Below, piece after piece: positions 1-7,547 of a stretch of 64,000 nt of DNA. Each line of letters opens with the position of its first letter. Within the stretch, counting starts at the first letter, position 1. The stretch is taken from positions 1 through 64,000 of the forward strand of contig CALVRO010000004.1 in assembly GCA_944358655.1 (NCBI GenBank), written 5' to 3'. The position numbers and the translations under genes were made by a program. The stretch comes from an uncultured Clostridia bacterium. GTDB taxonomy: Bacteria; Bacillota; Clostridia; Christensenellales; Borkfalkiaceae. The notes under the pieces were generated by a model. The model did no database searches and was not told the DNA's origin. It saw only the letters and a list, made by a program, of their open reading frames with translations.

Positions 1-61
1 CGCAAGCCTGAATTTAAAAAATGTCATTTAAAATGTCATTTTATTTGTCCAAATATTCGCC

Positions 62-540
62 CATTTTCAGCGCAGCGAGCGGAGAAATCTCCGCGGCACC
101 GCTTCAGATACACTTTGCACCTTATTCTCGCGCAAAACTGTAGTATTTGCGCGATAGAGGAGGGATAGTGACGGAAAAACGGGCGGCAAGCCCCACGTTG
201 GCTCCCCGTCGCCATGGGGAGCTGTCGGCAATTTATTGCCGACTGAGGGGGCGTTCCTTCGTTTTTTCGACCTCTCCGCCCTCACACTGTTCGGGCACCT
301 CCCCATAGCGACGGGGAGGCTATAATAAGGATAAATCGTATCTGAAACGTAGCCCGGGAGATTTCTCCGTGCGGCGGCCGCGCAACGTGACCGCCTTAGT
401 CGAAATGACATGCTCTACCCGAGGGAGCGGCGGCGCGCACCCCATCCCCTTGTCATGCCGAGCAGCGCGCCGATATGGTTGGGTACATTAAGAACAGGGG
501 CGCGCGTTGCCGAGGCATCCTGCCGCGGCCGAAGGCCGCA
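62..540. repeat. Intergenic repeat mosaic, block A
   Basis: This stretch before the first gene holds no convincing gene. It is a mosaic of the dispersed repeats found in four other gaps of the window: a short GAGAAATCTCC element near 65-95, a partial copy of the hairpin element starting CTCGCGCAAAAC (125-166), the multi-hairpin element (about 190-345), a TCGAAATGACA element (about 346-412) and a GTCATGCCGAGCAGCGCGCC element (about 413-525). Long spurious reading frames cross it but match nothing except the other repeat copies. Confidence 0.8.
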
Positions 541-572
541 TGATTTATCGCGCATGGAATGTGCATTTAATC

Positions 573-599
573 AAAAAAGGCGAGTTGCCTCGCCTTTTT
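573..599. terminator. Bidirectional intrinsic terminator
   Basis: AAAAAGGCGAG and CTCGCCTTTTT form a perfect stem with A/T runs on both sides, so it can stop transcripts in either direction. It lies about 250 bases beyond the fakA stop codon and probably ends the asp23-fakA transcript. Confidence 0.7.
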
Positions 600-617
600 C
601 TCATTGATCTATACTCC

Positions 618-739
618 TTTTACAAACAGTCGCGCGGAGAACAAGGAGCGCGAGGAAAACCCGAGGGAGTTTACTTTTGCGTAAATGACCGAGAGTTGCC
701 GCAGCGCGACACGGTTATACGCGATGAATGTTTGTAAAA
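618..739. repeat. 122-bp element with 11-bp terminal inverted repeats
   Basis: The element begins with TTTTACAAACA and ends with the exact inverse TGTTTGTAAAA. It encodes nothing recognisable. It directly abuts the displaced copy of the fakA 3' end. It could be a MITE-like element or a large hairpin; no other copy was seen in the window. Confidence 0.5.
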
Positions 740-740
740 A

Positions 741-787
741 TTTACTCTAACGATACCATGTAATAATACACGGGCTGGCCGCCGTAA
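741..787 (-). repeat. Displaced copy of the fakA 3' end
   Basis: These 47 bases repeat the last codons of fakA (853-899) with only two differences (TAATAA here, TAGTAG in the gene). The two copies lie 112 bases apart in the same orientation, indicating a local duplication of the gene end. Confidence 0.85.
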
Positions 788-853
788 CATATTCCTGCGG
801 ACGCAGTCCGTGTGTCTCGCAGGCGATGGCTCCGTCACGGCTGCTACGCAAAT

Positions 854-2500
854 TTACTCTAACGATACCATGTAGTAGTACACGGGCTGGCCGCCGTAAT
901 GATAGTCAACGTCGCAGTCGGGGAATTCTTCGGCGACCTTGGCGGCGAGAGCCTCGCAGTCGGCCTCCTCCACCCCTTCGCCGTAGTAGAGCGTTATCAT
1001 CTCATGCTCGTCGCGCTTCATCTTTCTGATGAGCTGGAGGGTGGTTTCGCCTATGTCGTCGCCCTTGGCGAGTATCTTTTTGGCGTCGAGGCCGATTATA
1101 TCGCCCTCCTTGAGCTTGAAGCCGTTCATGGTGGTGTTGCGCACGGCGTACGTCACCTGGCCGGAGGCCACGCCGTCGATGGCGTGGATCATGTTTATTT
1201 TATTCTCCTCCACGCTGACGTCGGGATTGAACACCAGCGCCGCCGCAAAGCCCTGCGGAACGTTTTTGGTGGGGATGACGTGTATGGTGCGGTTGTTTAC
1301 CAACCCCTTGGCCTGTTCGGCCGCGAGGATTATGTTGGAGTTGTTGGGGAAAACGAACACATTGGAGGCGTTTATCTTCTGCACGGCGTCGGCAATGTCC
1401 GAAGCCGAGGGGTTCATGGTCTGGCCGCCCTCTATTACTCTGTCGACGGTGAGGTCTTTGAATATCTCGGCAAGGCCCTCGCCCGCGCAGATGGCGAGCA
1501 TGCCCATCTCCTTCTTTTCGGCCTCGAGCTTGGCCTTGAGCTCGCGGTTCTCCTCGAGCATGTTTTCGATCTTTATTCTGTCGAGCTCGCCCAGCTCCAC
1601 GGCGTAGGACAGCGCGATACCGGGCGTGTTGGTGTGAACGTGGACTTTGACGAGTTCGAGGTCGCCTATACAGATCACCGAGTCGCCTATCGACATAAGC
1701 TTTTCCTTGAGCTTGTCGATGTCGGCAAGGGTAGTCATCTGCTTTAAATGTATGATGAAAAATTCGGTGCAGTATGCAAACTGTATCTCGCCGAGGTCGA
1801 GGTTGATGATGTCGGAGTTGTCGCCGAAGTCGGCCTCCTTTTTGGGCTCGGCCGCCTCGGTGGGTATGTCGCCGCCCACCTCTTCGCCCGTGAGGGCGGC
1901 AAGGAAGCCGCGCATTATGGTCATAAGGCCGACGCCGCCCGAGTCGACTACACCCGCCTTTTTGAGCACGGGCAGAAGCTCGGGAGTTTTGGCCAGAGCC
2001 TCGTCGCCGACGGCGATGACCGCCTTGAAGAATTCGATGAAGTCCTTATTTTTGGAGGCGAGCTTGCCCGCCGATTCGCTCATCATTCTGATGACCGTGA
2101 GTATGGTGCCCTCCTTGGGGATGGACACGGCGGAATAGGCCACCTTGGTGCCCGCTTCCATTGCCTTGGCAAAGGTCTTGGTGTCGAAGGTCTGGGTGCT
2201 GTCGCGAAGAACCGAGCAGATGCCGCGCAGTATCTGCGAGGAAATTACGCCCGAGTTGCCCCTCGCTCCGCGCAGGGCGCCCTTGGATACGGCGTCGCAG
2301 ATCTCCAAAAAGCGGTTGGACGAACAGCCGTTCATCTCCTTTACCGCCGACTGAAGCGTGAGGGACATGTTGGTGCCCGTGTCGCCGTCGGGAACGGGGA
2401 ATACGTTGAGGGCGTCGACCTTCGCCCTGTTTATTTCAAGCATTCTGGCACCGGAAGATATCATCTTGCGAAAATCGGTGCTGTTCAATGTTTTAAGCAT
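854..2500 (-). CDS. fakA: Fatty acid kinase FakA / YloV family (DAK2-like)
   Basis: This 548-residue cytosolic protein matches the YloV/FakA family, which phosphorylates fatty acids held by a DegV-type carrier for entry into phospholipid synthesis. The N-terminal DhaL-type ATP/Mg-binding domain shows PVPDGDTGTN at residues 35-44 and GARGNSG near 80; the C-terminal half is the conserved YloV part. It lies 92 bases after asp23 in the same direction, the yloU-yloV order of B. subtilis. A DegV protein that could be its partner is encoded at 14481. The last 47 bases of the gene are duplicated just downstream. Family assignment is firm; the fatty acid substrate is inferred from the family. Confidence 0.92.
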   Translation of the reverse strand: MLKTLNSTDFRKMISSGARMLEINRAKVDALNVFPVPDGDTGTNMSLTLQSAVKEMNGCSSNRFLEICDAVSKGALRGARGNSGVISSQILRGICSVLRDSTQTFDTKTFAKAMEAGTKVAYSAVSIPKEGTILTVIRMMSESAGKLASKNKDFIEFFKAVIAVGDEALAKTPELLPVLKKAGVVDSGGVGLMTIMRGFLAALTGEEVGGDIPTEAAEPKKEADFGDNSDIINLDLGEIQFAYCTEFFIIHLKQMTTLADIDKLKEKLMSIGDSVICIGDLELVKVHVHTNTPGIALSYAVELGELDRIKIENMLEENRELKAKLEAEKKEMGMLAICAGEGLAEIFKDLTVDRVIEGGQTMNPSASDIADAVQKINASNVFVFPNNSNIILAAEQAKGLVNNRTIHVIPTKNVPQGFAAALVFNPDVSVEENKINMIHAIDGVASGQVTYAVRNTTMNGFKLKEGDIIGLDAKKILAKGDDIGETTLQLIRKMKRDEHEMITLYYGEGVEEADCEALAAKVAEEFPDCDVDYHYGGQPVYYYMVSLE

Positions 2501-2592
2501 TTTTTCTCCTTAAAATTGTCCGAAAATGCGGCGTAAGACAAATTTCCCTTTTTAAGACCGCAAAAAGGGATCAAGCGGTAAAACGGCAAATT

Positions 2593-2943
2593 TTACAGCT
2601 TAACCCCTATGATGTTGACGTTTACCGTGTCAACTATCATGCCGGTAAACTTTTCAACCTTATATTTAATTCCTTCCTTTAAGCTTTCGGCCACGGCGTT
2701 TATGGATACGCCGTACTTTATGATGACGTACACGTCGATGAAGATGCGGTCGCCGTTGGTTACGACCTTTACGCCCTTACCGCCGGGCTGTTTTTTTAAG
2801 AGCTCGGAAAGGGAATCGGTAAAGCGGCGGGAGACCATTTCGACAATGCCGTAGCACTCCATGGCGGCGTTGGAGGCCACCTTGGCTATGGCGAGGTCGG
2901 ATATGGAAATTTTTCCGTATACGTTGCTGGTACTAACTGACAT
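2593..2943 (-). CDS. Asp23/Gls24 family protein (YloU)
   Basis: This 116-residue protein has the Asp23 fold: an N-terminal ISDLAIAKVAS segment, then alternating strands ending in VNVNIIGVKL. Family members are small cytoplasmic envelope-stress or alkaline-shock proteins and in many Firmicutes are encoded directly before fakA, as here. The gene is first in the transcript after the promoter at 3079-3107. No membrane segment is present. Confidence 0.92.
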   Translation of the reverse strand: MSVSTSNVYGKISISDLAIAKVASNAAMECYGIVEMVSRRFTDSLSELLKKQPGGKGVKVVTNGDRIFIDVYVIIKYGVSINAVAESLKEGIKYKVEKFTGMIVDTVNVNIIGVKL

Positions 2944-3078
2944 AAGATCTACCTTAAAAATTGCGCGCCGGACGGCGCCGCCGCATGCGCGGGAAAGGGC
3001 GCGCGGCGTGAAGTTAGGGAAGGACTGCCGCCGCCGAAAACTGCGCGGGGCATAATGTCCACTTTAATTTGTGTAAAT

Positions 3079-3107
3079 ATTGTAACCCACTTTTACGATT
3101 TTTGCAA
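3079..3107 (-). promoter_or_regulatory. Promoter of asp23-fakA
   Basis: On the minus strand TTGCAA (3102-3107) and TACAAT (3079-3084) are separated by 17 bases. The leader to asp23 is about 130 bases, rich in GCGC tracts but without a recognised riboswitch. Confidence 0.7.
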
Positions 3108-3320
3108 GTGTTTATAAGGAAATTATACAATTAACATGAAAAGTGTATGAAAAAGAGGGCACTTTTGGAGCAAAAAATAGCCAAACTTTGCCAATATGCG
3201 GTGCGTCCGCCTCGGCGGAGCTACGCGGACGCACCCCGACGGCGCGCGGGCTCCGCCCCGCGTTCAACCAAAAAGAGGACGAAAAAAATTAAAAAAATGA
3301 TTTTTTGCACGCAAATTTAA

Positions 3321-3349
3321 TTGATTTTTTTAAAAAGGCATGCTATATT
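3321..3349 (+). promoter_or_regulatory. Promoter of rpmB
   Basis: TTGATT (3321-3326) and TATATT (3344-3349) have a 17-base spacer, placing the start of transcription about 75 bases before rpmB. The preceding 3110-3320 region is AT-rich with one GC-rich hairpin and no gene. Confidence 0.7.
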
Positions 3350-3431
3350 AGTATAGCCGTTTTGAAAAGGCGGCTTGTATTTTTGCGCCTTATCGAAAGT
3401 AACAGACCATAAAGTTATGGAGGTATATAAT

Positions 3432-3617
3432 ATGTCGAGAGTATGCAGCGTATGCGGAAAGGGCCAGACTTCCGGCAACAACGTCAGCCATTCCAAGAGA
3501 AGGACGAGAAGGACTTTTAAGGCCAACGTGCAGAAGGTTTCGTATGTCAATAAGGATGGCAAGGTAGTAAACGACTACGTTTGCACCCGTTGCCTCAAGT
3601 CAGTAGAGCGCGCGTAA
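3432..3617 (+). CDS. rpmB: 50S ribosomal protein L28
   Basis: This 61-residue basic protein is L28 of the large ribosomal subunit. It is the zinc-ribbon form: Cys5 and Cys8 in VCSVCGKG pair with Cys51 and Cys54 in VCTRCLKS. The ATG at 3432 is chosen because GGAGG lies ten bases upstream and the conserved MSRVC start follows; an upstream in-frame start would add non-conserved residues. It is transcribed opposite to its neighbours, as in B. subtilis between spoVM and yloU. Confidence 0.97.
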   Translation: MSRVCSVCGKGQTSGNNVSHSKRRTRRTFKANVQKVSYVNKDGKVVNDYVCTRCLKSVERA

Positions 3618-3784
3618 AGTTTTACGGCGCCCTTTTGGCTGTCTTAAATTTGTCTTTTATTTCTTTAAAAGCGCTTTCGTCGAAGCAAGTTCGGCGGGGG
3701 CGCTTTTCCGTTGCCAGCGAGAGGCGGGGCCGAAAATCGGAAAGACGGGCAGACGGGCGGGGTCGACTGTCAGGCAGACGGGCG

Positions 3785-3822
3785 GGGCCGCCGCGCGAAA
3801 ACTTCGCGCGGCGGCCCCGCAT
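3785..3822. terminator. Hairpin between convergent rpmB and LRR gene
   Basis: GGGCCGCCGCGCG and its inverse flank a short AAAACTT loop. It sits between two convergent genes and is the likely stop for both, though neither side has a strong T run. A weaker AAAAGCGC...GCGCTTTT hairpin lies nearer the rpmB stop. Confidence 0.55.
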
Positions 3823-3836
3823 AATAAATCCTGCAA

Positions 3837-4682
3837 TTATTTTTGAATTTGCTCTATCTTTCCGTTGGCATAGGTGAGATCGGCATCGGTGCAGTGTATG
3901 GTAAGCCCTTCCACCGAGAAATAGGCTATGACCTCGGTGCTGTCCAGCTCCACCTGAATAATCTGCTCCTCGCCCTCCTCGGCCTCGGGGTCGTCGGCAT
4001 ACTTATATAGCTTTATGCCCCTCCACTCCTCCGCCGTGCCGCCGAAGTATATGTCGCTTATGAAGTTATCCGAAAAGGCGTCCGTACTTATGCGCTCGAG
4101 CGAGGCGGGGAGTGTGAGTTCCTTTAATTTGGTATCGTAGTAGGTGCCCGAGGAGTCGCCCGCCGCAACGCCCTTTAAAACGCCATACGGCAAGTCGGTG
4201 ATATCCGCCGAAATAACCGCTCTCTCGAGCGAAGTGCAGTACGCAAAGGCGTACATACCGAGTTCGGTGACGGAGACGGGAACTTCTATCTCCTTCAGCC
4301 CCGCGCAGTAGGCGAAGGCCGCGTAGCCAATGGATGTCAGACCTTCGGGCAACTCCAACGAACCCAAACGGGTATAGGCAAAGGCGCGGGCGGAGATGAC
4401 GGCAACGCTTTCGGGGAGATCGATCTCCCTCAGCGAAGAGCAGTACATAAACGCCTCCTCGCCTATCTCGGCGACGGGCAGGGAGCCGTTGACGCCGTCG
4501 TCGTAGACGGCGGGAACTGAGTAGCTTTCAAGCGAATACCTGTTGCCGACGACGCCCTCCACAACGTAGTGACTGCCGTCCTCGGCTATGGAGATGACCA
4601 CCTCCGCGCTGCCGCAGGCGAGCGAAAAGGGCGTAGAGGCCGCGAGCGCGGCCGCAAGGGCAAGGGGAAGAAACTTTTTCAT
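3837..4682 (-). CDS. Leucine-rich repeat (BspA-type) lipoprotein
   Basis: The 281-residue product has a lipoprotein signal peptide with lipobox LAC at residues 21-23, predicting attachment to the outer face of the membrane. Residues about 75-200 hold repeats of the BspA/LRR_5 type (EEAFMYCSSLREIDLP, ARAFAYTRLGSLELP, YAAFAYCAGLKEIEVP). The repeats match those in the giant protease at the right end of the window. The gene interrupts the otherwise conserved spoVM-rpmB neighbourhood and has its own promoter, so it is probably a lineage-specific insertion. Ligand and role are unknown; such proteins usually mediate surface contacts. Confidence 0.85.
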   Translation of the reverse strand: MKKFLPLALAAALAASTPFSLACGSAEVVISIAEDGSHYVVEGVVGNRYSLESYSVPAVYDDGVNGSLPVAEIGEEAFMYCSSLREIDLPESVAVISARAFAYTRLGSLELPEGLTSIGYAAFAYCAGLKEIEVPVSVTELGMYAFAYCTSLERAVISADITDLPYGVLKGVAAGDSSGTYYDTKLKELTLPASLERISTDAFSDNFISDIYFGGTAEEWRGIKLYKYADDPEAEEGEEQIIQVELDSTEVIAYFSVEGLTIHCTDADLTYANGKIEQIQK

Positions 4683-4691
4683 AACGTATTT

Positions 4692-4720
4692 ATTTTACCA
4701 CAAGTCGGCCCGCTTTGCAA
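4692..4720 (-). promoter_or_regulatory. Promoter of the LRR lipoprotein gene
   Basis: On the minus strand TTGCAA (4715-4720) and TAAAAT (4692-4697) are spaced by 17 bases, with the ATG about ten bases after the -10 box, so the untranslated leader is very short. Confidence 0.65.
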
Positions 4721-4936
4721 TACCCCTTTTAAAAAGGTTTGATGAAATTTTCGTTTCCCCCAAGCCCCGCGTGCGCAGCGCGCCCGGACAAACTATATGT
4801 TGTGTGTAAGGAAATTTGGAAAACAAGTAAGAATTTCCTTACATATACTTAAAAACGGGGCGGAGCGGCAAAAAAATGCGCCGTCCGTATCGGCCCGGCG
4901 GCAGGGCGGGCAAGACTTTACAGTCATAAACTTTAA

Positions 4937-4971
4937 GCGGCGCGGGCGCCCTTTCGGGGCGCCCGCGCCGC
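4937..4971 (-). terminator. Terminator after spoVM
   Basis: GCGGCGCGGGCGCCC and its inverse surround a short loop immediately after the spoVM stop codon. A T run follows on the plus strand; the minus side has only TTAAAGTTT. It probably ends the rpe-thiN-spoVM transcript. Confidence 0.65.
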
Positions 4972-4975
4972 TTTT

Positions 4976-5047
4976 TCATCTTTTGATAAACGCCCTCAGC
5001 ACCGCCCTTACGGGCTTGGGCGGCTTTAAGCACACCACAACCACCAT
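4976..5047 (-). CDS. spoVM: Stage V sporulation protein SpoVM (23 residues)
   Basis: A 24-codon frame starts at ATG 5047 after AAGGAGGG with ideal spacing. The product has a hydrophobic start MVVVVCL, then PPKP and VRAVLRAFIKR. It aligns with B. subtilis SpoVM around the critical proline: PK-x-V/L-x-x-V/I-V/L-RA. SpoVM is an amphipathic helix that marks the convex forespore membrane and anchors SpoIVA at the start of coat assembly. Position supports the call: B. subtilis spoVM lies between thiN (yloS) and rpmB, as here apart from the inserted lipoprotein gene. The terminator follows at once. It implies that the organism forms endospores. Confidence 0.82.
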   Translation of the reverse strand: MVVVVCLKPPKPVRAVLRAFIKR

Positions 5048-5071
5048 TTTAACGCCCTCCTTGAGGGGGCC

Positions 5072-5680
5072 TTACACCTCCGCCGTGTTTACTATTACGA
5101 GCGCGACGTCGCCCTCGGCTATTGTGAGGGCGGCCGACGGGCCGCACACGATATTGGAGATACCCCTGCACTCGCCCAAGGAGATCGCGGGCGGGTAGGG
5201 ATATTTGCACCCCTCGCTATCCATTATATGAACGCAGTCGCCGAAAGGTAACACGGAGAAGGTCTTACCGACGTATCCGCCCAGCTCCACCCTGCCGCGC
5301 GCGGCGAAGATTACCGAGCGTGAAGTTATCATTTTAGCGCGCGCTCCCCTTTTGCATGCGGCGTAGAGTAGCTGCAGATTGCCCAGAAAATGATCCTCCC
5401 TTCCTCCTCCGCCGCCGTAGACGACAATGTCGTCCACGCCCGCGGCGAGCATTTTGAAGAGGGCTATCTCGCCGTCGGTGAAATTCTTTTCTGCAGGGTA
5501 CACCTCCTCGGGCGGGGGATCGGGGAGGTAGCCGAGACTGTCGAAGTCGCCCACCGTCCTGTCTATGCGCACCCTGCCCCTTGCCCACTCGTAGGCGCCG
5601 TCGCAGCACCAGACGAGCGCGCCGCCGTCGTCTATGGCGCCCTCGTAGGGGTCGCCGTTGAGGAGAAGAATGCCCTTCAT
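5072..5680 (-). CDS. thiN: Thiamine pyrophosphokinase
   Basis: This 202-residue cytosolic enzyme transfers pyrophosphate from ATP to thiamine to make thiamine diphosphate. Family signatures are visible: GDFDS at residues 44-48, EKNFTDGEIAL near 64-74, and a glycine run followed by REDHFLGNLQLL near 95-106. The start overlaps the rpe stop by four bases, indicating translational coupling. It complements the riboswitch-controlled thiamine importer at 16359, so thiamine can be salvaged. The gene lies just before spoVM, as in Bacillus. Confidence 0.93.
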   Translation of the reverse strand: MKGILLLNGDPYEGAIDDGGALVWCCDGAYEWARGRVRIDRTVGDFDSLGYLPDPPPEEVYPAEKNFTDGEIALFKMLAAGVDDIVVYGGGGGREDHFLGNLQLLYAACKRGARAKMITSRSVIFAARGRVELGGYVGKTFSVLPFGDCVHIMDSEGCKYPYPPAISLGECRGISNIVCGPSAALTIAEGDVALVIVNTAEV

Positions 5681-6342
5681 GAGCGCAGCGCGGCTATGGT
5701 CGCCGCCATATCCTGCGATTTGAACACGGCCGAGCCCGCGACGAGCACGTTGGCGCCCGCCGCCACCGCCTCCGCCGCGTTTTGGGGAGTGATGCCGCCG
5801 TCTATGGAAATGTCGAGGCCGGCGAGCCCCTCGCTCTCGGCAAAGGCGCGCGCCTTTTCAACGTTTTTAAGCGTTTGGGGCATGAACTTCTGCCCGCCGT
5901 AGCCGGGGAACACCGACATTACCAGCAGCATGTCGCAGAGGGGCAAAACGCCGAACACGCTCTCGACGTCGGTGTCGGGGTTTACGACGACGCCGCACTT
6001 TACGCCGAAGGAGCGGATGAGCGCGAGCGTGTCCTTAAGGTACGAGGCGGATATCTTTTTGCAGGCCTCGAAATGCACGCATATTATGTCGGCGCCCGCC
6101 TCGGCAAAAGACTTTATGTGCGTTTGGGGATGCTCGACCATGAGGTGGACGTCGAGCGGGAGCGCGGTGCGCGATCTTATGGCGGCGACCATCTGCGCGC
6201 CGAAGGTTATGGGCACAACGAAGGAGCCGTCCATAACGTCGCAGTGGATGAGGTCGGCGCCCGCGCGCTCGAGGCGGGATATTGCGGCGCCTATGTCGGC
6301 AAAGTCGGCGGAGAGTATGGAGGGTGAGATTTTTACTTGCAT
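5677..6342 (-). CDS. rpe: Ribulose-phosphate 3-epimerase
   Basis: The 221-residue TIM-barrel enzyme interconverts ribulose 5-phosphate and xylulose 5-phosphate in the pentose phosphate pathway. SPSILSADF at the start, HCDVMDGSFVP-like residues near 34-45, HLMVEHP and the late DGGI motif carry the metal and phosphate ligands. In Bacillus, rsgA, prkC and prpC lie between rlmN and rpe; here they are absent and rpe has its own promoter. Confidence 0.96.
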   Translation of the reverse strand: MQVKISPSILSADFADIGAAISRLERAGADLIHCDVMDGSFVVPITFGAQMVAAIRSRTALPLDVHLMVEHPQTHIKSFAEAGADIICVHFEACKKISASYLKDTLALIRSFGVKCGVVVNPDTDVESVFGVLPLCDMLLVMSVFPGYGGQKFMPQTLKNVEKARAFAESEGLAGLDISIDGGITPQNAAEAVAAGANVLVAGSAVFKSQDMAATIAALRS

Positions 6343-6371
6343 GCTTTTATCCTTTTAATATGTACAGAGAT

Positions 6372-6399
6372 ATTATACCATATACGCCTAAATTTGCAA
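6372..6399 (-). promoter_or_regulatory. Promoter of rpe-thiN-spoVM
   Basis: TTGCAA (6394-6399) and TATAAT (6372-6377) on the minus strand are spaced by 16 bases, directly after the rlmN terminator, giving the three-gene unit its own start. Confidence 0.7.
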
Positions 6400-6407
6400 C
6401 CGTAAAA

Positions 6408-6442
6408 GCGCGGGCGCGGCGAAATTTTCGCCGCGCCCGCGC
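6408..6442 (-). terminator. Terminator of rlmN
   Basis: GCGCGGGCGCGGCGAAA and its inverse form a 15-bp stem followed on the minus strand by TTTT. It separates the yicC-to-rlmN unit from rpe. Confidence 0.7.
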
Positions 6443-6464
6443 ATTATTTTGGCCGAAGGCAAAA

Positions 6465-7517
6465 CTATCGGCCCTCGGATCTGTTACCGAGATAACCGGC
6501 CCTCAGCTGTCCGCAGGCCCCGCCTATGTCGGAGCCTATCTGGCGGCGCAGCGTGGCCGACAGCCCGCCCTTTTGCAAAAGCCCCAAAAAGCGGTAGGCC
6601 GACTTGCTGTCGGTGGCCTTTAAGGTGCGCTCCTTTACCTCGTTGAGGCGGATGAGGTTGACGTGGCAGGGCCTGCCCTTCAACAGCTCTACAAGCTCCC
6701 CCGCGTGGCGGCCGTCGCAGTTTTCGCCCTCGATGAGCGAATATTCGAAGATGAACCTGCGGCCCGTCCTTTTAAAGTAGTTGTCGCACGCGCCTAAAAT
6801 TTCGGCAATGCTCCACTTATTGGCTACGGGCATGGTGCGGGCGCGCTCGGCGTCGGTGGTGGCGTGGAGGGAGACGGTGAGATTGAGTGGTATTCCCTCC
6901 TCGGCGAAGGCGTACATTTTATCTACCAGTCCGCACGTTGAAAGGGATATATTGCGGGGGGAAATGTTCAGACCCTCGGGCGAGCAGAGGTTTTTTAGGA
7001 AGGCGACGACGTTGGCGTAGTTGTCGAAGGGCTCGCCGCTGCCCATAAGAACGACGTTGGTCACGGCGCGGGCCGACTTTGTTCCGCCCTCGAGCGCGTT
7101 GACGACGAGTATCTGCGAGAGTATCTCGCCCGCCGTCAGGTTGCGCACCAGCCCGCCGAGCGTGCTGGCGCAGAATTTGCAGCCCATTCTGCACCCCACC
7201 TGCGTGGACACGCATTGGGTGTTGCCGTAGGAGTATTTCATCAATACCCCCTCCACTATGTTGCCGTCGGCGAGTGCAAACAGGTATTTTTTAGTGCCGT
7301 CGGAGCCCTCGAACACCCTCTCCACCCTGACGGCGCAGTCCTCGAACTCGCCGAGCAGAGCCTCCTTGAAGGCGGCGGGCAGAGTGGTGACGGCGGAGAT
7401 GTTTTTGCCCTGCAAAAGCCCCTCGTGCAGCTGCTTTGCCCTGAACGCAGGCTGGCCGAAGCGGGCGGCGACGGCTTTGAGCCCTTGGGCGTCTAAGTCC
7501 TGAATTATGGCTTTCAT
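6465..7517 (-). CDS. rlmN: Dual-specificity 23S rRNA/tRNA adenine-C2 methyltransferase
   Basis: This radical-SAM enzyme methylates A2503 of 23S rRNA and A37 of some tRNAs. The cluster-binding CxxxCxxC is Cys109-Cys113-Cys116 (GCRMGCKFCAS), numbered from the ATG at 7517. That start aligns with other RlmN proteins (KPFRAKQ-like PAFRAKQ near residue 23); an in-frame GTG at 7544, closer to a weak AAAAG, would add nine residues. It lies 31 bases after rsmB in the same direction. Confidence 0.95.
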   Translation of the reverse strand: MKAIIQDLDAQGLKAVAARFGQPAFRAKQLHEGLLQGKNISAVTTLPAAFKEALLGEFEDCAVRVERVFEGSDGTKKYLFALADGNIVEGVLMKYSYGNTQCVSTQVGCRMGCKFCASTLGGLVRNLTAGEILSQILVVNALEGGTKSARAVTNVVLMGSGEPFDNYANVVAFLKNLCSPEGLNISPRNISLSTCGLVDKMYAFAEEGIPLNLTVSLHATTDAERARTMPVANKWSIAEILGACDNYFKRTGRRFIFEYSLIEGENCDGRHAGELVELLKGRPCHVNLIRLNEVKERTLKATDSKSAYRFLGLLQKGGLSATLRRQIGSDIGGACGQLRAGYLGNRSEGR

Positions 7518-7547
7518 ACGCTTATCTGCGGCATATTGCCGCACCTT

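Noticed and set aside
67..411. 114-codon minus-strand frame in the first repeat block
   Set aside because: It lies wholly within dispersed repeats and its translation recurs wherever those repeats occur, in both orientations; no ribosome binding site or codon bias supports it.
899..1747. Long plus-strand frame opposite fakA
   Set aside because: It is a shadow of the GC-rich fakA sequence; many genes here have such antisense frames because of strong third-position GC bias.
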